A stretch of 64,000 nt of DNA from Theocolax elegans. Lineage: Eukaryota; Arthropoda; Insecta; Hymenoptera; Cerocephalidae. Shown in pieces: positions 11,084 to 20,905 of this stretch. Both the position numbers and the translations under genes were made by a program. The DNA lies in NCBI GenBank assembly GCA_026168455.1, contig CM047431.1, positions 22,199,365 through 22,263,364 on the forward strand, given 5' to 3'. The notes under the pieces were generated by a model. That model was not told where the DNA came from. It searched no databases and saw nothing but the letters and a program-made list of their open reading frames with translations. Each line of letters starts with the position of its first letter. The first letter of the stretch is position 1.

Positions 11084-11316
11084 TGTTGGGAAATCTCGGA
11101 AAAGCCGCGCTGTTCATCCCCTCCTTGATTCCAAGTAGTGGCGCTGCCATCTGAGTTCAGAAGAAAAAAGGCGCCAAGAGCTCTGTCCCCACGTGCTCAT
11201 TATCAATAATAAATTAAGGTTCACCCGTTTCAAGATTAGTGTTTTCTTTTACACCAGGATCTTCCTGTCAGCACTAGTAAGTACGATAACCCCCCCCGGA
11301 ACAATTATTATCAACA
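11084..11316 (+). repeat. BEL 3' LTR
   Basis: 233 bp, TGTTGGGA to TCAACA, preceded by a purine-rich GAGGCGGGCGAGA tract. It matches the 5' LTR except for an internal deletion of about 85 bp, a shorter C run and scattered substitutions. Confidence 0.9.
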
Positions 11317-11334
11317 AGTTATAAAGGTAAAAGT

Positions 11335-11690
11335 TATAAAAGATTAGCAGATAATCGATTAGTTGTTACATATAACCCTTATTAACTACTAAAATTTGAT
11401 TGTCACATTAACGTAGAAGTATGTTCTACTGTACATTGCATAAAATATTTATTTAAATATTCTTATAAAGGACATGACTGTGCATTTATTGAATTGCGAG
11501 ATGCTGATGTAAAATTTAATGTCAATTTTAAGAATTCCGAAAATATTAAAAAAACGAATATGACTACGATGAGGAGTATATAAGTAGTATATATAGTATA
11601 TAAACTGTATATTAACATAATATATAAATGTACGCCAGAAAGTGTGCAAAGATTATTATAATATGTCTTGCACGAAATGTCACATTTTAA
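11335..11690 (+). pseudogene. Helitron Rep/helicase fragment
   Basis: The reading frame from about 11335 gives VVTYNPY, a stop, then KFDCHINVEVC and IKYLFKYSYKGHDCA, a pattern characteristic of the Helitron-like N-terminal region. After a frame change, YINI, TPESVQRLL and LHEMSHF fit the next part of the same domain. About 110 residues of a protein that is normally well over 1000 residues remain, with several stops. No Helitron termini are seen. Confidence 0.65.
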
Positions 11691-11749
11691 AAAAAAAGCA
11701 CAAAGTACCTAGTTAAAGTTATTTTAATTAAAAATATAAATATTAGAAA

Positions 11750-12690
11750 TAAAATTATTACAATTTGCGAAGATTGTTCGACTGATATTGCTGATAAAGT
11801 TCATGGTTGAATTATTTGTTTACCAGATTTGGTAAGAGTAGGTGCTTGTTACTATGAAAATTGTTACAAAAAAATCAACGGCTCTTCGTGGACGTCCGCA
11901 TTACCGTACATTTTCAACAGCAGAAAATTATGTAATATATTATGTTTACTAGAATTTTGATGACTGTCAATTTTCTTTAGCATCAACTCTAGAAAAATAC
12001 TCAATAATATTAATTATTTAGAATGTTCATCTCCAAAATATTTAAAAAAATATTAGAAAAACATTTTAACAGCAATTTATTTTATTTGCGTAAAAAATAT
12101 GTATATACATGTTTCTTACGATGTGGCAGAAGATATTTTAACTGAACAATGGTATGAAAATAAATCAAAAGGTGCAGAAGAAGAAATCATAAGAATTATG
12201 AGGGCAGCTAATTCAATTATTTTTTAAAGATATCCGCAGTTCTTTTTATGATTTCAATCATTACAAAACTCCTGATTATTTTTTTACATAATATTGATGA
12301 CGACATCCCTACAATTTTACATGTATTTTAGAATATTAAAAAAATAAAGAAGGCAATTAAATAAAGTGGTCACCCACCATTACATTATTTACTCATTTCA
12401 TTATTTCAGCTATAAGGCCACGATCATTTTTATCGCCACTTTAATTTGTTTAGTAGCAATAATTCAGTAGAACATGCATCAAAAGGATTAATTAACGCCT
12501 TATGCATTGCATGATGAAACGCAGCTTTTCGAAACATCAACTTTGTACGATCTTCAACAATACAGCTTTGATAAAACTTTTTATACTTCGTCTTCGATAA
12601 TGCGGACTACGATACGTGCACTATCGATGGTTCAACACATTCGATTCCATGAATGAAATTATGTCTTGTAACGGTAAGTACTGTTTACCT
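11750..12690 (+). pseudogene. decayed repeat-encoded protein, family unnamed
   Basis: Short coding-like stretches recur in order in shifting frames: ICLPDLVRVGACYYENCYKK near 11820, GRPHYRTFS near 11895, EQWYENKSK near 12150, EEEIIRIMRAANSI near 12185, LFETSTLYDLQQYSFDKTF near 12530, and FDNADYDTCTIDG then SMNEIMSCNGKY near 12595-12690. They resemble an uncharacterised protein family dispersed in arthropod genomes that I can recognise by pattern but cannot name. The many stops and frame changes mean it is not expressed as an intact protein. No terminal repeats were found around it. Confidence 0.45.
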
Positions 12691-13200
12691 TACCGTTTGA
12701 CGAATTCGAGCAACACGAGCGAACAGTATCGTAATGTTCGCATCGGCTCGGGCCGGCAAGATTCGGATCGGCTTGGTTCGTCGTGGCTACACGGGCGAAA
12801 TCGACTTCGCGCGCAAAAGATTTGTACGCGCACCTGATCACAGAGGTAAGAGACAGATTCTTGCGCGCTCAAAGGAGAGATAGCCACCTTGTTACGCGAC
12901 ATGTGTGATCTCCTCGCCTCCCGTGTTATAGCCTCGCTGTATTATTATTACCGTGTTGTTCACGTGTGCATTTGAAGTGCAGGCCGATTCTGCATTCGCG
13001 GTGTGAGTTTCGCCGTCGAGAATCGACCTGCAGAGACGCAATTACGGTGCACAGACAAACGGACCACTCCGTTCGATACCGCAACGGGAGTAAGCGAACG
13101 AGCGAGAGAGAGAGAGAGAGCGACCGGTCAGCTGATCGTTATACGTTTACAGCATCGAACTCGAGGAAGTAAGTGGTACCATTTCACGCGATCGCGTTTC
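12690..13200 (+). promoter_or_regulatory. GC/CpG-rich island, possible promoter and 5' exon of a host gene
   Basis: About 500 bp are much richer in G, C and CpG than the AT-rich flanks. Two good splice donors lie in it: GTAAGA at 12846 and GTAAGTGG at 13169. A short GA repeat lies at 13106-13120. There is no convincing coding frame; the open frames across it are mostly basic, low-information translations. An untranslated first exon of a gene on the plus strand is inferred. A GC-rich repeat is the alternative. Confidence 0.35.
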
Positions 13201-13259
13201 ATTTAATGAACAATAAATAGTTTATTTATTACGTTATACCAGTCGTTATAACTTTGGTA

Positions 13260-14230
13260 TGTCTTTTGTAATATAAAAATGTGAAGAAAGCCAAGTTATC
13301 TCTTGCCAATGGTCACTTTTACAGGAGTTATTCGACATCCAAAAATAATGTCAGTAAAAATGACTTCCTATTTGATCGCTTACAACTCGGAAAAAAATAG
13401 AGATAGACATCCAAACCAGAAACCAGAAGAAAGCTGAGTTCAAATAGATATGGTTTGAAAAAAAGAAGCTCAAATTGCTTAATTTGGAGCAACGTTATGA
13501 AGAAAATAAGAAATTAAAAAAATTTTAACCAAAATTTGATATGAAAAATTTATTGTTTCTTGACCTAACAATCTTTAATTTCTTATTTTCTTTATGAAAT
13601 ATGAAGAAAGCCGGAGTTTTAGACGCTAACGCACTTTTTTACGATAGATATGAGCAGATAACGAAAAATCTGTCCGAAAAAACTCTTGACTTTGCTCGCG
13701 TATAATTCGGAAACAAATAGAGATATGCTCTCAAACTCAAAGCCAGAAAAAAACTGAAATCGAGTAAATTGATTGAAAAAAAGAAGTTCAAATATCTTGA
13801 TTTGGTTAACATTTATTAAAGAAATAAGAATTTAATGATATTTTGGCCTATAAATGAATACATTTTTTTATTCAAAATATTCATCATAATATCCTTAACT
13901 AATTTGTTTCATAAATATTGACCAAATCAAGATATTTGAACTTCTTTTTTTTAAATTAATCTACTCGATCTCAGTTTTCTTCTGGCTTTGAATTTGAGAG
14001 CATATCTCTATTTGTTTCCGAGTTATACGCGATCTAAGTCAAGAGTTTTTTCGGACAGATTTTTCGTTATTTGTTTATATCTATCGAAAAAAGAGCGTTG
14101 GAGTCTAAAACTCCAACATCTTAATATTTTCATAGTAGTAAACATATCCATAACATATCCATATACATATCCATAATCCATAAACATAAGAGTTTGGTAA
14201 AGATCCGTTTCCCGGCCATGTGGCACTCTC
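13260..14230. repeat. foldback repeat with a third diverged unit
   Basis: 13604-13830 and 13893-14122 are inverted copies of each other, roughly 90 percent alike by eye, around a loop of about 60 bp. A more diverged direct copy of the left arm lies at about 13280-13520. All share GAGATA, CTCAAA and AGAAGTTCAAAT landmarks. Another single copy is at about 42600-42840. No coding potential is seen. Confidence 0.7.
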
Positions 14231-14613
14231 TTTATTAGTATGAAAGAAAATATTTAATATATATAGAAACTTCTAGTTACTGTCGGCAAAAAATGTTGAA
14301 AACTGTGAAAAAATATGCGGAATTTAAATAGTTAACAAAATGCTGACTATTATACATATTAAAGATATCAATATGAAATAATCTTTTCTTTATTTCGCCT
14401 TGAAATAAAAGATTCCTAAACTTTTTTTTAATACCAATATATATGCTACTAAAACTAGAATTGAATCGTAACTAATGTCGATAGTATTAGAGCTAAAAAA
14501 ATAGTCAGAAAATGTATTTTAACAATGAATCTAATAAATGAGCGATTGGAATATTGAAAAGAGTTTCATTTAGTACTTAAAAGTGACTCACTTAAAAATA
14601 CCTACTTAATCGA
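14231..14613. other. AT-rich gap, nothing recognised
   Basis: No open frame, repeat or signal was recognised in this stretch. Confidence 0.6.
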
Positions 14614-14617
14614 TTAA

Positions 14618-14907
14618 CGCCCAAAGTCGGGGAATTTTTTTTAGTTTCATATTCATTATTTTATGCTTAATACGTGACCTATAATGATGCTGATTTTTTT
14701 TCTAAACAGTTTTTTATCTGTTCTCTCAAATGCTGTCGAGAAAATTGACCTATCTCTTTTCAAAAAATAGTCATAATTTTTCGAATATAAAATAATGTAA
14801 AAATTTCTGGCATTCTTTTTTAATTAATTTTTTTCTACAATAAAAAATGCATAAAATAAAAATCATTCAATTTCAAATAATGATAAAAAATTCTATAATT
14901 TTGGGCG
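14618..14907. mobile_element. piggyBac-like MITE, 290 bp
   Basis: TTAA at 14614-14617 and TTAA at 14908-14911 flank an element that begins CGCCCAAA and ends TTTGGGCG, a perfect 8-bp inverted repeat. Duplication of TTAA is the hallmark of piggyBac-type insertion. The interior is AT-rich and non-coding, so it would depend on a transposase elsewhere. Confidence 0.65.
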
Positions 14908-15119
14908 TTAATGCGTTAATAGCTTAAACGGAAAGGTTTTGAGATATGTTATAACTATTGAATACTCGCATTTATAGTAGGGTAGTTTATTATTATTATT
15001 TTACTAATTGGTTTTAATAATGCTGTACAGTAAAGAATAAATTAAAACTTAAATAAATCAGTCTTTTGATATATAAATTTACATATAAGTTATATAATAC
15101 TTTATGTTGCATTAGATGA

Positions 15120-16405
15120 AACATTTTGCGAAGTTTCAGTGGGGAGGGTAGTTATGTCAGCAATTTCTGTGCTTTCTTGATTCACTTTTGTAACTTTTTT
15201 TGCTTTTATCTACTGCTTCTTAAAAAACCCATTGCAACGAATCAGCATAATGTCGTTGGTCAATGTTGGATCCAAATTTGCTCTCAAGTCTGAGAATACA
15301 AATTTCATGGCTAAAACAGCCGTTCAACGCTTACTTACGTCATAGGGACTGCATTGGCAATTTTTGCTAGCAGATATAGTTCAGGGTCCGATATTTTTCG
15401 CCTTTCGCCAATAAATCTTCTTGACGTTTGAGTCTTGGAGTTCTTCTGTATTTCATTAATATTTGCTCAATTTTTTTTTTATCTTCTTGTGTCTCTTGAG
15501 AAGAATGGCCAATTTCAATACTATTTAAATAAATATCTAGATCATCTAAATCTTCTACTGATTCTGTAGCCTAAATAGCGGAACAATAAATCATTATAAA
15601 ATTAACTATGTCACAAATTTTATTTTAATTAAACTAATTAAAGTTGCAAATAAAATACAAAAGATAAAATCATATTTAAAGAGATACGAGTTGAACCTAA
15701 CGATAATTTTTTGAAAAATTTTAATTAATATTTATAAAAAGTGAAATATTTTAGTGTAAAAAATGAGGAAAAAGAGCTATTTATAAAACGTAATATAATC
15801 AAGTATGAGTACTTGCAAAAATAAATGAAAGAAGAGTGATTATGTTCGATTTGATGGTAAAAAAAACAAGTAATTTTGCACCGAGCAAGGTATTTTGCAA
15901 AAAAAAAGTATCAAGAATAGGTATTTTTTCTCTAAACTAGATGCATGATACAAAAGTTTGGAGCCTCCCAAATTAAAGCTATTCCTCTAAATCTATAATT
16001 TTTACACAAATTTTTAGAATTCAAAAAAAAATCTTTTCATATTTGTCGATGAACACAGACTGGGCCCCTTACGTAAATATATTAATGTACATTGAGATAA
16101 TATAATAACAATAATTATGAACTTAGTATTAAAATAAGCGAATATTTTAAAGGTTTTTTTATATACAGTTATGAAAAATTTTCATCAAATAGAAAAGTAG
16201 TCGAACATAGCATGACCGTAAGCTCTGTTTAATATAATATACAAAAATCACCTGAGTCGATTCACTGCTTTGTGAGTGACTTTTTTCATTGACAGTTTGT
16301 TTTTTGCGAGAAAGCTTAATTCACAATTTCGTTAAACTTTTTAATGCCTGGTTTTCTTTTGTAATAGAATCATCATCATTTGGTTCATTCGATCTAAACA
16401 TAAAT
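15120..16405 (-). pseudogene. decayed spliced gene, two exons visible
   Basis: On the minus strand one exon (about 16396-16256) encodes an acidic then basic stretch (NEPNDDDSITKENQALKSL, one TGA, then KLSRKKQTVNEKSHSQSSES). It ends CAG followed by GTGATT, a fair splice donor at about 16255. Across about 680 bp, an acceptor TTTAG precedes GCTACAGAATC near 15570, and the frame continues in phase zero as ATESVEDLDDLDIYLNSIEI and KKIEQILMKYRRTPRLKRQ. Stops follow near 15380. The phase agreement supports a real former gene. I do not recognise the family; a domesticated or transposon-borne regulatory protein is possible. Confidence 0.35.
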
Positions 16406-16779
16406 TTATTTATATCAATTTATCCGAAAATTATTATTAAAAAAAATTCCTAAGTATCATTAACCTTTAGTATGATTATTCATTAGTTTTTAAACGTGCA
16501 TTGAGTTTTTATAATTGAAATAAAAACGTAAGGTTTTTCCATTGTCGCGCAGTATTCATTGATATTTTAGGCTAAAGTCTATTAAAATTCTTATTCATTC
16601 TATAACATTTGATCAAATTGAAATATTAATAAGTTAATTTTTTTATCTTATCTCATTGATCTACACTGAAAAAAAAATTTAGTGAAATCAACTAAAATTT
16701 ATTTGATCCAACTAAATTATTTACTTGTATTCTCCCAGTGGTATATTTGGTTGCCTCAACCAAATGAAAATGTTCTAAA

Positions 16780-17310
16780 CAAATAAATATTTAGTTGTAT
16801 TGACAAATTTGATTCTACAAACAAATAAATATTTAGTTGTTTCGACAAATGCAGTTCTACAAACAAATAAATATTTAGTTGTTTCGCAAATTTGATTCTA
16901 TAAACAAATAAATATTTAGTTGTTTCGACAAATTTGATTCTACAAACAAACAAATATTTAGTTGTTTCGACAAATGCAGTTCTACAAGCAAATAAATATT
17001 TAGTTGTTTCGACAAATTTGATTCTACAAACAAACAAATATTTAGTTGTTTCGACAAATGCAGTTCTACAAACAAATAAATATTTAGTTGTTTCGACAAA
17101 TTTGATTCTACAAACAAACAAATATTTAGTTGTTTCGACAAATGCAGTTCTACAAACAAATAAATATTTAGTTGTTTCGACAAATTTGATTCTACAAACA
17201 AACGAATATTTAGTTGTTTCGACAAATGCAGTTCTACAAACAAATAAATATTTAGTTGTTTAGACAAATTTGATTCTACACACAAACAAATATTTATTTG
17301 TTTCAACCAA
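16780..17310. repeat. satellite array, 84-bp dimer of 42-bp monomers
   Basis: Alternating 42-bp monomers, marked by TTTGATTCTACAA and TGCAGTTCTACAA, repeat with an 84-bp period, at about 12 monomers in all. The length is a multiple of three, so long spurious open frames appear on both strands. Confidence 0.9.
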
Positions 17311-17535
17311 ATATTTAGTAACAGTAGCAATAATTTTCGTTTATTTTTGCATAAAAGAATTTATTTCATTACAGTAATTTATTTATTAGTTATTAATGTT
17401 TTACGATACTTACTGGGAATGATTTTTAGGAGTTTGTTTCAATCACCAAATTTCTTTTTCCTTGCTTTACTTTCTAAAACGCATTACTTAATTTACGGAT
17501 AATTTTATCGCACTCGGAAATAAACGCATTTATAT

Positions 17536-17830
17536 TGTTACGTGGGGTTGGTCGCTCTTGACCTTCGGGATAGTATCACGGGTTAATAAGTGAGTACGAG
17601 AGTATAGGTATGAATCGTTTATTTGATCGTCCCGAGGGACACGTCTATTAACTACAAAAGGTGGAAAGCGAGTCTCTCGCTAGTCCGCGTGTCCATTGAG
17701 GATGGACCATCAAAATCCTTATCATTCGCACAGTGGGGGTAAATATGTTCCCAGGTGCTTGTCTTACATGCTGAGTGCCGACTCAGCATGTGAACACTAA
17801 GTTGCGCGAGTTCTCGGAACTCACGTGACA
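17536..17830 (-). repeat. giant element 3' LTR
   Basis: On the minus strand it begins TGTCACGTGA and ends CACGTAACA. It holds an 11-bp perfect hairpin with a GCCG loop at 17766-17791 and a CACGTG E-box at its edge. The minus-strand sequence just before it is not a clear polypurine tract, which is odd for so young a copy. Confidence 0.9.
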
Positions 17831-18874
17831 CGTCCTAGGCCGCGACCTTCATCGGCCTCGATGAAGTTACATTTAATGTTTGAATATAAGAGATTACAAT
17901 GGTGTTAGTATATTAAGGAAAAAAAACGAAATTGAGAGAAAAAAATCTGGTAATGTGTTATTGTATGATTACATACACATATGTGTTTTTGACGTTACAT
18001 GTTATTGGTATCGGTACATTAAGATAATTTGCTTAATAAACCATTCTTTCGATGCGCGTTTTTTTTTTTTTTTTATTTTAATCTTGGTACCTAAATATAT
18101 GACTACATTTCGTCTTTACGTTGAGTTCATATAAAGAAATATTCTTTGTTTTTTTTTTTGGTTTTTTTTTTTATTCGTCCATTCAATGTGTTTAGTTTAA
18201 GTGTATACAATTTTGTGTGCGTGTGTGTGCGTGTGTGCGTGTGTTGTTGTGTAAAACATTCATAACCCGTATCAACGTATTATTGGTATCATTGTTGTCT
18301 TTGCATTTTCATTCTTCTTATTGTGAGTGACTCCGAAACTTAACAACTTTGTAGCATTATTCGCCTGTTGACTGGTTGATGTAGGTAATTTGTTAGATTT
18401 TGGGTAAAATTGGGCCAATAAAGTAATCGTGTTTGTTGATTTTAAGTTACTATGTATGTTACAGGTTGTGGCTGAGTTAGTAAACCAGATTGGTGTTGAA
18501 CTAAGTCCATCTAAAATCACTTAAAATTGATTAGTAAAAAAGGGGGGGTGGTACCTGGAGAGAATAATTCTTAGTGAATGCGAGTATGTATTTCGATGGT
18601 TATTTTATTTGTGCGTGTGTTAAGGCACTGTACTTTTTTTTTTTTTTTTTTTATTATGCTTCTTATGAATATTGTCTTTTACATGAAAGAGAACGATTTG
18701 CATGTGAGTATATGAGTGTGAACATAATTTCGTGATTTGAGTGGTGTGGTTTGTGTGCTTAGTCTACTAAAATGTTAGTGATCTTATGCTAGTACCAAAT
18801 TAATTTACGGAGGATTCTATAAGTATGATGTAACATGAATTTTTGTTGTAATTTAAATTTGCGTAACTCATGAA
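17831..18874 (-). other. giant element 3' untranslated region
   Basis: About 1 kb between the envelope stop and the 3' LTR. It contains homopolymer A/T runs, a GT-rich microsatellite near 18213-18244 and an 8-bp hairpin (CTTCATCG and CGATGAAG) at 17849-17868. No gene was seen. Confidence 0.6.
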
Positions 18875-20905
18875 TTAAGGGATTGATTCTGTAGTTTTAA
18901 TAAAGCTTACTCTCTTTTCCGGGGATTTAGTGATTGTTTCTAATAGGATAGGTTCTTTGGGTTTATATGAGTGAAAGGCAATAGTTTTCCTGGTAGTGGA
19001 TTGTTTTACTGGATTTTCGCTGGATGGATCGTCGTTATCGTCTGAATCCTCTATTTCTTCTGCGTTGTGTGTGGCTGTTGGCGTTTGTGTATGTGTTGAC
19101 AAATGCATAAATAAATGTGTGAGTGAGCTGAAACAGGCGGCTAGAAGATGCCTACTGCAGCCGTAAGCCGTGTGAAGTGTGTAAGTACGAATTAAGACGT
19201 TAATTATAGCTTTGATGAATTGATAAGCTGAGATGAGGCCTATTATGGCTGCACAGTAAGTGCCGAACGTGATGAGTCCTGATGTCAACGATGTAAATAC
19301 TGATCTTGCTTTAATTTCTATGTATTCTTCATCTATGATATTGGAAAACTGGCTATGATATGATACGTCCGATTTATTGGCTAATTTACGTGTGATGTCG
19401 AACATAAAGGCTTGGTGTTCTATTGGAAAAAGTACATGGTTTTGTGCTCGTTCGATATCTGATTGTGAATAGATTCCACTGTTCATGATATTGGTTATTG
19501 ATTCATAATACCATGTTGGCGTGGTTTTTGGATTGATCGTCTGGGGAGTTCGGACTTCTATAGATGTGGCTGGGTTTCTGTGCCAGAATCCATCTAAAAG
19601 ATAATATGTTGGAAGTAATGGATTGCAGTCTCTTGTTATGCTGTTTTTAACTATGATTCTTGATCTTGGTTTCAGGAAGGTGGATGCATTGTTACACGAT
19701 ACTGGAAGATCTTCAAAGCATTCTTCGGTTTTCCGGAATGTACAAATTACTTGTTGGCATTCAAAGATGTACGCAGCTTCCCCTGCTGCATAAGCCATAT
19801 ATCCTTCTTTGCGCATAATCGCTAATGCGAATAGATCCGGGTGCTGATAAATAAGGGACATCGCTGTGGACATGATTTGCCTTTCTATTTGGCATCTATT
19901 ATGTAAAATGTCTTTGTATAGTGATGTAAATTGGGTTTTTACGTGTTTCGAGAAGTATGATATCTTGGCGTTGAAATAAGCATTGTTTAATATCTCGTGG
20001 ATATTTAATGTTTTTCTAGTTGCAAATGAGTCTTGAGTTTTTTCAAAGATGACTAATATAGGATGCTCGGTTTTTAAAATTGTGAAACCACAAACTGATA
20101 AATTACCGGTAATCTGGAGTCCGAATTGGATATTGTTGGATGAGTTAGCGAAATATATGGTTTGAAGTCCATCGGAAACTTTGGTTCCAATTCCCTCATA
20201 GAGGATTACGTATTCTTCGAACTTGCAAATCGATCTTGCGGCATAACTCCAGAAATAGTGTGTACCATCTGAGTTGGCACATTTTTCGTCTGAATAAGTG
20301 CATGATAGACCATTTTCCATTATTATTTTGTCTTGTAATTTTTTAGCTGTTGCTGAAATTTCTGAAAATGATATTTCTAGGTTATCGGTGACTACAACAT
20401 TTGTGTAATCATGGTTTCGGTGTCTAAAAATGGCTCCTTGACATTTGCCTTGATCGTCCAGGGAACCTGTGATAACTAAATTGACTCTGTTTATCTGTTT
20501 CTTGACCAAGTTGTCTACTATTTGGCCCATGTATTTGAATTGTTCGTATTTCACTAAATCGAAACACAATTCGCGAGATATTGATTTTTCGAAGGTTGAT
20601 TCTCCGTTGTTCACAATTGAACTATGCGAAAACATCCCACATGAGGTGATCTTTCTGTTCACTAATATTTTACATGACATGACTTTTGCCTCTTCTTGAT
20701 CTGTAGATTGCAATAATTGTATTGTGTTGTGGGAAACTAATGGCTCGTCTTCATTTGGTTGGCAACTGCCTACTTCTCTGATGGATATTAGCGTTGATTT
20801 TTCTTGATTATTTCCGCAGTCGTATCCTGATAGTGAAGTGTTGCAAATTGGTACTAAATGTGCTAGTGTTACAACCAGGATCAGATGAGTGACATGTGAC
20901 GACTT
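18875..20905 (-). CDS. env: envelope-like glycoprotein, probably from a spliced mRNA
   Basis: The open frame spans about 676 codons. It has no ATG near its start. It opens just after an in-frame TGA and a splice acceptor (CTGATTACAG, ending at 20906) and then reads through a hydrophobic signal-peptide-like stretch (LILVVTLAHLVPICN). The ectodomain is Cys-rich. A membrane segment lies about 110-140 residues from the end (GLITFGTYCAAIIGLISAYQ), followed by an acidic cytoplasmic tail. There is no furin site or fusion-peptide pattern of F-type errantivirus envelopes. The ECQQVICTFRKTEEC and LPVSCN spacing suggests a class III glycoprotein of jingchuvirus type, which arthropod LTR elements are known to have captured; that assignment is tentative. 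The role would be membrane fusion for cell-to-cell transfer. The frame looks intact. Confidence 0.7.
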   Translation of the reverse strand, partial: KSSHVTHLILVVTLAHLVPICNTSLSGYDCGNNQEKSTLISIREVGSCQPNEDEPLVSHNTIQLLQSTDQEEAKVMSCKILVNRKITSCGMFSHSSIVNNGESTFEKSISRELCFDLVKYEQFKYMGQIVDNLVKKQINRVNLVITGSLDDQGKCQGAIFRHRNHDYTNVVVTDNLEISFSEISATAKKLQDKIIMENGLSCTYSDEKCANSDGTHYFWSYAARSICKFEEYVILYEGIGTKVSDGLQTIYFANSSNNIQFGLQITGNLSVCGFTILKTEHPILVIFEKTQDSFATRKTLNIHEILNNAYFNAKISYFSKHVKTQFTSLYKDILHNRCQIERQIMSTAMSLIYQHPDLFALAIMRKEGYMAYAAGEAAYIFECQQVICTFRKTEECFEDLPVSCNNASTFLKPRSRIIVKNSITRDCNPLLPTYYLLDGFWHRNPATSIEVRTPQTINPKTTPTWYYESITNIMNSGIYSQSDIERAQNHVLFPIEHQAFMFDITRKLANKSDVSYHSQFSNIIDEEYIEIKARSVFTSLTSGLITFGTYCAAIIGLISAYQFIKAIINVLIRTYTLHTAYGCSRHLLAACFSSLTHLFMHLSTHTQTPTATHNAEEIEDSDDNDDPSSENPVKQSTTRKTIAFHSYKPKEPILLETITKSPEKRVSFIKTTESIP

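Larger units (their letters stand above)
4115..11316 (+). mobile_element. BEL/Pao LTR retrotransposon, degenerate and chimeric
   Basis: Two related LTRs (4115-4441 and 11084-11316) enclose a Tyr-tRNA primer site, a foreign LINE segment, and the tail of gag followed by BEL-type protease, RT, RNase H and integrase on the plus strand. The pol genes carry several stops and frame changes, and the 3' LTR lacks about 85 bp present in the 5' copy. I found no matching target duplication at the outer edges. The element is old and inactive. Confidence 0.9.

Noticed and set aside
16756..17330. Long open frames on both strands with repeated NKYLVVSTN-like or LFVESNLSKQ-like units
   Set aside because: The 42-bp satellite period is a multiple of three, so frames stay open by arithmetic. 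They are not protein genes.
18875..20905. F-type (errantivirus/baculovirus) envelope
   Set aside because: No furin-like cleavage site followed by a fusion peptide was visible, and the Cys pattern differs.
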